64,000 nt of DNA from Cryptomeria japonica (GCF_030272615.1 NC_081408.1:66288546-66352545); one strand, 5' to 3'; positions 24,421 to 35,672 are shown, counted from the stretch's first letter. Made by a program: numbers and translations. Notes: generated by a model from the sequence alone, not told the origin.

Positions 24421-25560
24421 TCTACCATTTAACCATTTACTACACAAAAATGTACCCTTCAAATGGGAGGCCAAGTGTGCAGAATCTTTTTACCAAATCA
24501 AACAGTACCTAATGAATCCACTAGTTCTAGTACCACCAGTCGCAGGAAAGCCTCTTATCTTATATATCTCAACAACAGATATATCACTGGGGCACTATTG
24601 GCACAAGAAGATCAACAAGTGAAAGAACGTGCCATATATTACATTAGTAGCACATTGAATGGCTATGAACTCAACTATACATTCATTGAAAAAGCTTGCC
24701 TAACAGTGGTCTTCGCATCTCAGAAGTTCCGAGATTATATGCTAGCACACACCATTAAGCTAGTCGCAAAAATTGATCCTCTCAAATATCTACTTAGCAA
24801 GGCAGCTCTTACAGGCCGCTTGGCTAAATGGGTCATGATTCTCAGTGAATTTGACATTCAGTACACCGAAAGATGAGCAATCAAAGGACAAGCAATTGCA
24901 GATCAGTTGGCTGAAGCACCGCTACCAAGAAAACACACCATGGAGATTGAATTTTCGGACAGGGACATTCTTGCTCTTTCTACTAAACAATGGACCCTAT
25001 ACTTTGACAGATCCTATACACAACATGGTTCGGGTGCCGGCATTCTGTTCATCACTCCTCAAGGACACACTATATCAAGATCATATAGGCTTATATTTCC
25101 ATGAACAAATAATGTGGCTGAATATGAGGCATTGGTTATAGGCATCAAAATGGCCGTAGAATGGAAAATCATAGAGTTAAAGGTCTATGGAGACTCACAA
25201 CTAGTCGTCCATCAAATCAACAATGACTATCAGACAAAGGATGATAGGCTACTACCCTACAAGCAAATGGTGGATGACTTCAAACAGTATTTTGTGCACA
25301 TCACCTTCGAGCAAATACCACGATTGAACAACAAAGCAGCCGATGCAATGGCTACTATTGCTTCATTGCTACAAATTCTACAGCAACAAAGTCATTACAA
25401 GTTCTTGGTAGAGCAACTTTTCTCCCCCGCCTATGACCACTCTGAATCCCAAGTTATGTATGCCTTGACTGGTTCAGATTCTCCATTATATGGACCAATA
25501 TACGACCACCTCAAGCAGAATATCTTACCCATTGACCAATCCCATAACCGAAAACGTAAC
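24421..25560 (+). pseudogene. gypsy RNase H followed by a second RNase H
   Basis: The first RNase H (24421-24890) shows GALLAQEDQQ, ISSTLNGYELNYTFIEKACL and LTGRLAKWVMILSEFDI, the standard gypsy domain. The second (about 24985-25380) shows WTLYFDRSYTQHGSGAG, NNVAEYEALVIGIKMA, VYGDSQLVVHQINNDY and LNNKAADAMA, the order of acidic residues of the archaeal-like RNase H. This pair before integrase is typical of Tat/Ogre elements. Stops at 24874-24876 and 25102-25104 break the frame. The last residues around 25440-25560 are a linker. Confidence 0.82.
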
Positions 25561-26742
25561 TTTATCTGACAAGCTGCCTGTTACACCCTTATCGCTGATA
25601 CTTTGTATCATCGAGGTCTAGATGGTACTCTTCTTCATTGCCTTGATCATAATGATTCTGATTTTGCTTTACACGAGCTTCATGAAGGTATTTGTGGCAC
25701 ACATTCAAGTGGCACTACTCTTGCTAAAAAGCTTCTAAGGATGGGATACTACTGGCCTACAATGGAGAAAGACTCATACCACTTCGCCAAGAAATGTCCT
25801 AAATGCCAGATCCATGGTAATCTGATACATGCACCAGCACAAGAACTGCAGCCATTTACAACATCCTGACCCTTTTGTCAGTGGGGACTAGAATTAGTTG
25901 GCAAAATTCATCCTTCATCTTCAAATGGATACAAGTTCATTATAATAGCAACATAATACTTTACCAAATGGATAGAAGTAGTTCCCATGACCACAGTGAC
26001 TGGGAAACAAATTGCCTCTTTTATCCTCAATTATCTGATCTGCAGATATGGTATTCCAAGTTCAATCATCACAGATAATGGATGACCTTTCAAAAATTAA
26101 GATATCCAAGAACTATGTGAAAAATTCAAAATCCAACATAGGTTCTCTACACCATACTACCCATAGGGAAATGGTCAAGTAGAAACATCTAACAAGACAA
26201 TCTTGAAAATCCTAAAGAAAATAGTAAATGATGCAGGCAAAGATTGGCACGTACAACTCAATCTAGCACTTTGGGCATACAGAACTAGCATCCGCACACC
26301 TATAGGAGCAACACCATACTCATTGGTATATGGATCAGAGGCCATTTTACCTCTAGAAGTAGAAATCTCATCTCTCAGAGTCTCTTTGAAAGGTTTAATC
26401 CCAAATGAAGAGTATCAAGTTAACCGACTGCAAGAGCTTGAACTATTAGATGAAAGACGTCAGCATGCTTATACTCATCTTAAAGCATATCAACAACGCA
26501 TGTGCAGGAGCTACAATCACAAAGTGATCCCCAGTAATTTCAAAATTAGTGACCTAGTCCTCAAAGAAAATCCAAGAAATCAGCAAGATCAAGAAAAGAA
26601 AGGGAAATTTGAACCTAACTGGTTGGGTCCCTATGTTATCATATCAGTCTATGGATCAGGTGCCTATCAGCTCACAAATTTAGAAGGAGATGTGCTCAAC
26701 GAACCAACTAATAGTATCCATCTAAAGAGGTACTACACTTAA
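25561..26742 (+). pseudogene. gypsy integrase
   Basis: Zinc-binding part with HELHEGICGTHSSGTT and CPKCQIHG (HHCC). The core follows: WGLELVGKIHP (the first catalytic Asp of the family appears as Glu), IITDNG, and NGQVETSNKT with the catalytic Glu. Then LALWAYRTSIRTPIGATPYSLVYG and a C-terminal LGPYVI (GPY/F module). No chromodomain is seen. Stops at 25567, 25867, 26080, 26098 and 26164; the last replaces the Gln usual in the YYPQGN block. Ends with TAA near 26742. Confidence 0.86.
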
Positions 26743-28125
26743 GTAACCTAATGCACGAAAACAGCCCAAAAAAAAAAAAAAAAAAAAGCAAAAATGTCAA
26801 AAAAATCTAGAAAAAGCAAAAATATAAAGTACAATAAAAACAAAGGGTTCAAACCTGGTAAACAGGCACTCTTGTGAAAGAATGGCTCCTCTATTTATAT
26901 CCATACCATTTTATCCATACAAACACTATCGGCCATCGCCCGACACTTAGCAAATATCCATTCAGGACATACTCAGCGTAGTCACTATCTTGGTTTATCT
27001 ATATATATCCTCTTACCACAAATCCACCATGGCTTGGAAATCACTGTACATATTCACATCAAGAGGCACACTCAGCTAGGGGCATTCCAATCATCTAAAC
27101 ATGGTAAACACTCAAGACATCAAGGCTATTTGCAAAACTCAAACAGCTTGACATCCAACAACAAAAACTGCGCTTCATCACAAAACCAAACAAAACAATT
27201 CACAAAACTACAAAGGATGGATGATTTTCTGAAGTATTAAATGTTGCATTATCGCATAAAAATCTTAACTAGTTTTGCATTTTGAACTTTATGAATTATT
27301 GGATTCTCTTCCTTTTCTCACTCAAAAGCTTCAAAGCTAGAGCTCCTGAGGAACTTCCAATATTTTCTTAGTCTTCTGTCTGTGAGGCGATCACTTGTGT
27401 TGTGTGAATATTGGCCTCAAGATGTGATACATCGAATATCACTAAAGGCCTGATTCCACTTTACGCATACAAATGATTCAATCTTGTCTATTTACGCAAT
27501 ACGCACTCAGGTCATCCTAGTTCAATTATACCTTGACGCTTGTGCTATCTTGCAAAATCAAACATCATGTAAATTTTTCTCAAGTCATTATGGTTCAATT
27601 ATACCATTATGCTTGTATAAATTTTCAACATATCCTAAAAAAATCAATGCTCAATGATGATATCTACAAAGAAAGCAAACAAATGGCTATATTGGATGGC
27701 AAATGTAGAATGAGGATGCTCCAAAAACATAGTTTGCATATCATTTTACAATTAGTTGCATGTCATTTAACATGTTTGCATATCAAGATACATTTAGCAG
27801 CATATTAAATCATACATCTCATTTTTAAGATACATTTAACAACATACTAAATCATACATCTCATTTTCAAGATACATCTCACAACACATAAAAGCATACA
27901 ATCTGCATCATACATTATATCATATATTTAAGCATTGCATCATCACATAAATGAAATAGCCACATAACATGCATCCATATAAACACATCACATGATCAAA
28001 GCAAATGGTGCCGAATATATATATATATATATATCTCAAAATGATCCAAATGTACAAAATATGTCAAAACACTGTGTCCAGTACAAAGAATACAATGCTC
28101 AAAAATACAACGGAGACCATGTCTC
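26743..28125 (+). other. spacer between gypsy pol and the antisense gene
   Basis: No supported gene. A run of 19 A at 26768-26786 and an AT dinucleotide run at 28016-28035 stand out. The part 27540-27960 has local repeats of the type ATACATCTCATTTTCAAGATACAT. Seen from the - strand this is the 3' flank of the antisense gene, where its poly(A) site would lie. Confidence 0.6.
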
Positions 28126-31100
28126 TCAAGTATGACTATCCCCTGACGGAGATGGTCTAGCTCCAGATGCACCCACCCCTGGATCCCCAGGAGGATCCTG
28201 TCTCGGTGGCCCTATAACACCTCAGCTCTCAGATCATGACCTAGTATCTCGAGATTGACTAGATCTCAACTGTGCAAAACTCTGTACTCAGCGATCCCTG
28301 GGTACTGCAGCCTCATAGTGCCGTCGATAGTACTCTGCCTCCTGAGCTCTCAACACTAGCTCTCTCAGGGTGTCTCTCATAGGACCACCCGTAGCTGCTC
28401 TCTGCATGTTGGACACCACCTCCTTCGCTCATCCCCTTCGCTCTATCTCAGTGTCCTGCTTAGTGGTCAACTGAGAAATCTACCACTGATAGGTCAGAAT
28501 CTGTGCCTGCAACTGCTGTATAGTAATCTGTAGGGTCCGCATCTAAGCATCCTCCATATGACCTGGGACCCGAACCCATAGTGGTACCTATGCTGAAGGA
28601 ACCCCTCCCACTCAGCCTGTCCTCGGTGCTGGAGGTGGGAGTACATCCATCCTCCTCCTCTGCACTGGTCGCCTAGCCTCCTCCGTACCACCCACTACAG
28701 CTAACACCTCCCCCACTCTCTCCTCTCCACTAACTCCAATAGCCAATCCACCTCTACCCCTGTCTATCACCCCCACTCTCACCGCTCTATCCACACCTCT
28801 ATCCCCTCTCCTCCCTCTATCTCCCTACCTCCCTCTGGCTCCTCTCCCTCATCGTCCTCCTCCATCATCTCCATCATCTCCATCGTCTCCCCTGTCTCCC
28901 TCCTCCTCATCCAAATCAAAAGCTGGCCTCATCTCATCAGGATCAGATATCCTGGCCACCGCCCACGCAGCAAACAATCGGTAAAACTCATCTGTCATGC
29001 CCGCATCCTAAATCTCAGGGGCATAATCCCATATCTACCCAGCCAACCCCACAAACTCCTCCACCGCCACTGCACTATCAATGGTCGGCCCCCAATCTGT
29101 TACATCCTATCGTCGCCATGCATATAAGCATGCTCCTTGTGGAATACCCTATTGGCGCCCAAACTGCCTCAAAACTTGGGTCACCACAAACCTCTCAATC
29201 ACAAATGGGGTCCTCCCGATCAGGTATCTGGTCATGAATACAAAGGGCATCTCCAGCCTATCCTCAGCCCACACCTCACATCCTGTATACGGTCGCTAGG
29301 TGACTGTATCTATGTCATCTAGCACTCTCCTCCAATGCTCTAGTTTGCCTAGCTTACGTTGGACAACTAGACCCCTGTATCCGTACGCATATGCGCATCC
29401 CACAGGCCTATCCCTGTCTACTAGTGGCCTTGCTGCTGGAATGTGCTCCCAGCACCATACCTGTAATAATGTCATGCTAGCTGACAAACTGCCGTAACCG
29501 AGGTATACCACCTCATGCAGACCCCTGTATAGATGGGCTAGCATAGCTGACCCCCATGAATACCTCTGGCCCTGTGTGACCATCTCCTCCAAAACCGGCC
29601 CCCATCCCACCGAAAATCCCTTTGACCTGTGATCAGGACAAAGGAATCCACCAATGAACCCTGCTAGTATAGATGGCAGTGGTGCGTAATCCAGGTCTAG
29701 AAACTCCTGCCATGGGATCTCATAGCCACAGACTATATCATCCTGAAAAATGCGTCGCAGTGCCTCTGTCCCACCCTCCTCCAACTGCTCATATGGTAGT
29801 AGTGCCCCTACTATAGGGATGCACAGGATCCTATAATAGTCCCCTGGTGTGACTGTCATCTCTCTAGTGGCAAAATGGAAGGTGTTTGTATCACTGTGCC
29901 ACCTCTCCACAAGTGCTATCAATAGCCCCCAGTTCACAGTGAACCGAGACATATCCAAGAGGGAAGTCAACCCACATCTCTTAATGATATCAAGGTCGGC
30001 TTGTGACAACTGCGGTATCAATGTCCACAGTCTCAGAAATCTCTCTCACGACTGAACCACGCCCAATCGCTCCTATCAAACAAGCAAAACAAATCCAATA
30101 TCAGTTTCCACATCAAAACCAACGATATCAAAATCAAACTCACATCAACATGAAATAATTTTCTCATCTACATCAAGTTCAAAATCCTATCATTTCATAT
30201 CAACTTGTAACACAACTCAAGTTATCAAAAATCATATCAAAACTTGTAACACAACTCAAATCTCCACAATCACATAAACTTATAAAACAACTGAAGTTTC
30301 CCACCCATATCAGCTTGTAACACAACTCAAGTTTCCAACCCATATCAGCTTGTAACACAAATCAAGCTTCACACATTGAATTTGAAACACGGTATGCAAA
30401 CAAATCATATTTTGATCAAAACACCACATTGATATCTATACATAACTTGAAAAATCACAAATCAAAAACAAATTATATCGACACTCATATTGGAAAAATC
30501 CATAAAATCATGATAGACAAAGCAAATAAATTTACATTTCGGCTCATTTCCCAAAAAAATTTTAGATGCGCTAAAACAGACTCCCACTGCACTAAAATTC
30601 CCCTACATGCTAGGCTGTTTTTCCTACACGCTAATCTATTTACCCTATGCACTAGACTGACTCTACGCGCTAACTCTTTCCCCCCAAACCTACCTTGTGT
30701 GCTAGACTGACTCTACGCGCTAATCTATCCCTCCCAGGCGCTACCTATTTGACCCTATGCCTAGGTTAGCCCCACGCGCTAAACCCCCTTACCCATGCGA
30801 ACCCCTATGACCCCTATGCGCTAGGTCTACCCTACGCGCTACCTGGCTGACCCTATGCTACCCGACTGTTGCCATGTGCTATTCTACATATATGCACTAA
30901 CCTATTTTTTTTATGTGCTATCCTATCTATTTCGGACGCGACCCCTAATATTTGACTTGATGTGCTACTTAAAACTTTGTATGTGCTAATCTATGCCCTA
31001 GACGCGCTAAACCGTTAAACCCGACCTTTGAAAATCAAAAAATGACTAAAAACAACCAAATGAAAAGTCAAAAAAGGGTAAAAAATGTTGACTTACTGGT

Positions 31101-31171
31101 GATCCATACGCTGGAGGTCTCTGGTACCTCCGAACGCGCTTGAAACGGTGTCTATGATAAGGAATCGGCAT
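28126..31171 (-). pseudogene. antisense spliced gene with plant mobile domain, broken by TAG/TGA stops
   Basis: Exon 1, 31171-31097, encodes MPIPYHRHRFKRVRRYQRPP and five more residues, ending CCA/GTAAGT. Exon 2 starts at 30072 after a pyrimidine-rich stretch and TAG, in phase, and stays in one frame to TGA at 28128-28126, about 673 codons in all. The first half is a plant mobile domain (PMD): VERWHSDTNTFHFATREMTV, then SILAGFIGGFLCPD, YSWGSAMLAHLYRGL, LLQVWCWEHIP and VLRQFG. An Asp/Glu/Gly-rich linker, a Gln-rich coiled coil and a Pro-rich tail follow. About 15 stops, all TAG or TGA, and no frameshift. PMD proteins of the MAIN type act in nuclear silencing. Copies in plant transposons are known, so this may be an element-encoded silencing modulator; that is inference. 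Confidence 0.82.
30566..31010 (-). repeat. TAGCGCRT array inside the intron of the antisense gene
   Basis: About twenty copies of the octamer on the - strand (ACGCGCTA, ATGCGCTA, ATGTGCTA when read on +). Spacing is 21 bp in places and 18 or other multiples of three in others. The octamer and its variants are the same as in the gag leader (16107-18442), but on the other strand. Thus both transcripts of this element would carry it in the same sense. Confidence 0.75.
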
Positions 31172-31243
31172 TTTCTCTGTAGACCAAATTCTCTTTCTCC
31201 AAAGTCAATAGAGCACAAATGAATCTAATTCAAGCCCTTTTCC

Positions 31244-31252
31244 CCTTTTATA
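31244..31252 (-). promoter_or_regulatory. TATA box of the antisense gene
   Basis: The - strand reads TATAAAAGG in CTTATAAAAGGGGAA, 73 bp upstream of the exon 1 ATG, leaving room for a 5' leader of about 40 bases. It is a closer match to the plant TATA consensus than the LTR box. It suggests transcription of the antisense gene from its own promoter rather than from an LTR. Confidence 0.6.
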
Positions 31253-31616
31253 AGAGGAAAATGAAATTAGGGTTAGCCGAATGGACCTGTAATATGGTCG
31301 CGGTCTCCCCTATACCATAATATTTGTAACTTATTAGGAGATGAATCAATTTCCCCACATTTCACATGCACGAAATCATACACATCATACGCAACTCATC
31401 AAATTAAATCCAAAATTTTCAAAATATTGATTCATCTCCCGAGGGGGCATCACCATCAAATATCGAATCTGGTGCATCACACATCAAATCAAATCTGAGG
31501 CACAACTAGCAAATTAAAAGAGCGACACAAAAATTGCATTTGATCATAAATCATGATAAAGCATCATTAACTTTGAAATAACATGTGCACACATGTCACT
31601 TCAAAGAAGGGCAAAA
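31253..31616 (+). other. stem-loop region and polypurine tract before the gypsy 3' LTR
   Basis: GGAGATGAATCAAT at 31337-31350 is perfectly complementary to 31426-31439, enclosing a 75-base loop. The same stem, with one mismatch, sits at the same place in the other family A copy (33-46 and 129-142). The purine tract AAAGAAGGGCAAAA lies at 31603-31616, directly before the LTR. Confidence 0.7.
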
Positions 31617-33123
31617 TGTAGACGTATAAAAATGACCATATTCCTAAATGAATATTTTATGTTCATTTCTCTATTTGATTAAATCCAATTTAATTAAATT
31701 ATCCACATTCTTCTATTTTATTAAGTAAATTACTCAATTTATTTAAATAAAATTCACTATACCCATTTAATGAATAAATCATTTTATTCAATTAAATCCC
31801 CCCTATCCACTTTTAATTAAATTCAAATTTAATTAAATAGTTATCCTAAAATTGAATAAATCTAATTTATTTAATTTCCCCAAATTGCAACTAAATTGAA
31901 TTAAATTACTTTATTTCAATTAAATCCTATTATCCCTCCATCCACTTGCAAAATCCTACATCTCCCACTTGCCTTCCTAAAACCCTTTCTAATCCCTTCT
32001 AGACTCTTCTAATCACTTCTAATTAGCCTAACCTATCATTCTAAACTTTGTCACATCCCTAAGCAAAGGGAAGTCACTTCTCAAACCTCAAAGTCTTTGA
32101 TAACCATTAAAGGCTTCCAACCTTCAACTACTTAATTTCTCAAAGTCTTTGATAGCCATTAAAGGCTTCCAACCTTCAACCACTTAATCCCCCAAAGTCT
32201 TCAATAACCATTAATGGTTAACTCAAACCCTCTTACATGGTTAAAGAATTTGTTTTAGCTCAACCTTCATCCAACCCAAGGGTCTCATCAGGACTTTAAT
32301 GCTTTGACCATGATTATCTCTTAATCATTTGCACAAGGGTTTATCCTTGGATTAACTCTTAATCCAATAGGTAAACCTAACTTAAGCTTGACCCTTACCT
32401 TCTAGATAACCATGAGGTCTTCTCAGGCATTTAATGCCTCCAACCCCTTCTCTCAACCCAACCCTATGTTGACACTTGTCACCCTTTCATTGGTGCAAAT
32501 TGTGCACATGGATCCCCAACTTTCAAACTCAACCCTTGATTGAATCTTTCAATCTTGACCATCCATTGCCCTGTTTTTGCTATAAATAGAGCTCTTATTC
32601 CTCCATTTTAAATCATCTTTTAAATTTGTAGTATCACACTTATGCTCAAATACATTCAAGCTTTCATATATCATTTTTATGCTCATCATTTTAGCCTCTT
32701 TAAAATCAGGAATTAGTCTAAATATGCATGTTTAGAATACTTTTTTTATCATTTAGCTCAATCATAGACTAATATATATCATGTTAGGATAGTATTTATA
32801 CTAACCTTGTCATCTTATAATCTAGTTTATTGCATTTCTAGAATCATGCATAGCTTAAGATGCATCTCATACTAAAATCTATCAAAACATCCCTCGTTCT
32901 TGCATTTGCCATCCCTAAACCAGTTTGCTCAGTGATCTGAAGGAAAAAACATTGGTTTGAGGGACATTGTGAGATAGAGAACCATGGGACCCACCTTGGG
33001 AAGCTGAGTAATACTTCATTACTCCATAGCTTGCACCAAGAAATCCTGTGTGTGTGTGTGGACAAGTCATTTAGCAACATTTTTCATATATTAAGTTTTA
33101 TTGACCCACTTTTCCCACATACA
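31617..33123 (+). repeat. 3' LTR of the gypsy element
   Basis: TGTAGACGTATAAAAATG to CCCACATACA, 1507 bp, followed by the right CATAG target duplication at 33124-33128. TATA box at 32581-32589. Most differences from the 5' LTR are transitions. Confidence 0.92.
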
Positions 33124-33128
33124 CATAG

Positions 33129-33508
33129 TATAGTATTAACCTTTACAATTTACAACATATGTATGATGTTAAAACAATCTAAAACATCATGATCTCATCA
33201 TTGTCTGACTCGGTAGTAGTTGCCCATTGAATACCTTATTCATCCCCTTATTCATCATATTCTTTCCTATGTCTTTTACTGACAACTTTATAATATTCAT
33301 ATCATACTTCTCAAGATATGGCAACATCATACTGAATTAGAAAATCAATTTCATGACATCAATGACAAAATAATAATATCAAGACAGTAAAACATCTTTA
33401 ATCAGTTATATCTATAATCATCAACAACCTTCTCAATTTCCTTAAGAAATGCCAACAATCTTTCATTGTCTGTTATAATCTTTCATTGTTTGTTATAATG
33501 CCATATTG
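33129..33508 (-). repeat. 5' LTR of copia 1, outer part
   Basis: Continues the LTR after the second CATAG (33124-33128) with TATAGTATTAACCTTTACAA, matching 8301 onward. It contains a small local duplication (CTTATTCATCCC and CTTTCATTGT repeated) and ends at CCATATTG, six bases short of the expected end. Confidence 0.88.
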
Positions 33509-33716
33509 GGCGGAGGTATGTTTCTCTACTTTATTTTCTTGATTTCATGTTTATATGCACACGTACATGTGAACTTGTGATTCATATAGGAAATATCGAT
33601 ACCTATTTCATCAATGGTGAACCCTCCTCCGTGCACTGGAGAAGCATCTCAGGATCCGGTACACTTTTGTTTGATATGTAAAACTAATTATTTTAACCTT
33701 CAATACTTATCATTAT
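33509..33716 (+). other. DNA transposon sequence between copia 1 and copia 2
   Basis: Contains a second copy of the GGAGGTATGT donor region (33512-33521), an intron and the 69-bp exon 7 (listed separately). ATTAT at 33712-33716 is the left target duplication of copia 2. Confidence 0.65.
33590..33658 (+). pseudogene. exon 7, first copy of a duplicated 69-bp exon
   Basis: Flanked by ATATAG and GTACAC, 23 codons, no stop. It encodes a peptide ending ...TGEASQDP. The next exon, 40431-40499, has the same length, the same phase, a GTACAC donor too, and the same SMV...EASQ framework. The two therefore look like a tandem exon duplication, later separated by copia 2. Confidence 0.6.
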
Positions 33717-34164
33717 TGTTGGTGTAAATAAATATTCATTTTGGATATTATTACACTTTACTTAAGTTAACTTAGGATAATGCATCTCTTTGTAGTTTGG
33801 ATTTGAGACACTTAGGGAAGTGTGCACATAGGGATAGAGCTTGTAGGAGAAATTCCACCTTTTGTGGTCTTATTTTGCTGTTACACTCCACATTCGATGG
33901 GTCATCCACCTCTTTGGAATATTATATTATTTCTCCTACCTACCCTTAGTATTTCTTACCTACCCTTATTTCTCATTGAGCCACATGTCATATTTCTGTG
34001 CTCATACATCCATATGGCCTTGCCTATATAAGCAGGCCTCTATTCATTGTATTGGTTAATCTAGTTGATCATTTTGCATATTGATGAGAATATAGTTTGT
34101 TCTTATCATTCTATTGTCTCTTTTATGCTTTTCATTGTGCCCTTGATCTTGGCAAAATCCTACA
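33717..34164 (+). repeat. 5' LTR of copia 2 (448 bp)
   Basis: TGTTGGTGTAAATAAATATTC to AAAATCCTACA. TATATAA at 34025-34031 is the likely TATA box, followed by GCAGGCCTC. The direct partner is 39940-40388. Confidence 0.92.
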
Positions 34165-35672
34165 TGGTATCAGAGCAATTGGGGCGTCATTGATTGGTTT
34201 TTGGAGACATCGTGGAAGGTTTCCATTTTCGGATCTGGGGACCTTCATTTTTTGGGGGCGTCATATAGCGATTTGGACATCACCGTTGAATCCGGGAGGC
34301 CGTTTCCATAAATTTTGACTATAAAGTCGACCTATTTTGGTGAGAATTTTTTTTTCCCCATTTTGGCTATTATCGTATGGATTTCGAAAAAAAATTTCAA
34401 AAAAAAAAATTATTTTCTGAAAAATTTTGAAAAAATAAAAAAATTCAAAAAATATAAAAAAAAAAAATTTTGGTTGTTGGGGGTCCATAGACCCCCCCGT
34501 ATAGCACCGCTCATACCCACAGACTGTGTGTTGCAGGTCGGACCTGTGTCGCCGCAGGTCCACGCCGGTTCCATACTCCGGTCATCCTTCTCCCACGCGT
34601 CCCCAGTGGCGATTTCCACTGCAACCTCCATCCCCGGTGCCCAGGTCTCCCCACCCCTCAGAACCTATTCTCCCCGCCGCTCAGCAACTTCTCGCCCGTC
34701 ACCGCCCGAGTAGGTTCCCGCCACTCGCCGGTCTCTGCACGCTGCCGTCGGCTTCCCTTTGTTTTGGCCGCTCCCTCCACCGGCGACCACCTAAACCAGG
34801 CGAAAACCGCATCCGCCACATGGAAAGCGGCCACTGGCCCACGGGAAAACCCGTACGCTCTATCTGCCATGTCAGATCTATACGCCTATCAGTCTGTATG
34901 CACAGTCATCTGTATAGTCAGCAATCCGTACAGTATGGACACCCAGTCAGCAGGGAGGCGAATTTTTTGCAATGGTCATATGATCATCCAATTTAACACA
35001 ATGAATTGCTAACATCAGCACCACATCAACATTTTTTGGAAATTTTTTGACCCCTCTCCATTGAGCTTTTCAGTTTTGCAGTCCAACTTTGAAAGGCCAT
35101 ATTTTGCTCATTTGTGCTCCTTTTTTGGTGCAATTTTTTTTGAAATGGGCTAAAATTTCATGATATTTGAAGTGGTGTGGTTATTTTCTCATTTTGGTGC
35201 ACAGGTTTTTCGGAATTTTTGAATTCTCTCAGCTGTACCTGTCTAATCCTCAATTCTGCAACTTCAAAGGCCTCGTTTGAGCTCATACGACCTCCTTTTT
35301 AGGTGCTGTTTTTTTTTAAAGTGCTTATTTTTTCATCTACTTTCATAATCTATGATAAGATTTTAGATATTTTAAGTGGAAATTGTACTTTCAGATATTG
35401 GTCTTATTTGGCCTATTAGGTACTTGTAAATTGCTTGGATCTTAGTTAGATCTCTTGCATTATCAGTTTGAGTCTCTTTTGGCCTTATTGAGGTAGTTGT
35501 AAAATTATAAATCAGAAGTCCACTTTGCCATTGTTTGCAAGTGGCCCATTATATACGCACTAATTATAAAGTGCCAAATCATCACATTTGGGGGGGTTCT
35601 TTGATTGAGTGAATTTGGGGGGGTGTCGTGTGTGATTGTGCCTCTCTTTGTGCTCTTTTCATTTTTGTTGCA
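34165..35672 (+). other. primer site and 1.5-kb leader of copia 2
   Basis: TGGTATCAGAGC at 34165-34176, immediately after the LTR, complements the 3' end of initiator Met tRNA. The rest to the gag ATG is untranslated: an A-rich stretch at 34390-34470 and then a locally C+G-rich stretch at 34490-34830 that opens short frames in several phases. None of these frames resembles a known protein. Confidence 0.75.

Larger units (their letters stand above)
14512..33123 (+). mobile_element. complete 18.6-kb Ty3/gypsy element with an antisense gene (family A)
   Basis: Two LTRs of 1507 bp each, differing by roughly 2-3% by eye, flanked by the 5-bp duplication CATAG; the uninterrupted site exists in the other copia 1 LTR. 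Order: LTR, Lys-type primer site, 3.3-kb leader with 21-bp repeats, gag, protease with G-patch, RT, RNase H, second RNase H, integrase, 1.4-kb spacer, antisense plant mobile domain gene, purine tract, LTR. The PR-RT-RH-INT order is Ty3/gypsy, and the second RNase H before integrase points to the Tat/Ogre lineage, as does the large size. All pol domains share one frame, broken by stops and one compensated pair of indels near 24360 and 24590. Recent in age but not autonomous. Confidence 0.93.
7120..33508 (-). mobile_element. copia 1: Ty1/copia retrotransposon, split by a gypsy insertion
   Basis: Read on the - strand: 5' LTR (33508-33129 joined to 14511-13358), Met-type primer site (13357-13345), gag, protease, integrase, reverse transcriptase, RNase H, purine tract and 3' LTR (8655-7120). 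Domain order PR-INT-RT-RH makes it Ty1/copia. Without the nested gypsy element it is about 7.8 kb. GGAGGTATGT occurs on both sides (7108-7117 and 33512-33521), but the outer LTR end at 33508 lacks the last CCAACA seen at 8650-8655, so the right junction has been altered and the target duplication is unclear. It landed exactly at the exon 6 donor of the transposon gene. Confidence 0.9.

Noticed and set aside
34315-35012. Overlapping frames in the G+C-richer stretch
   Set aside because: Part of the copia 2 untranslated leader; frames overlap in several phases, with no known domain.
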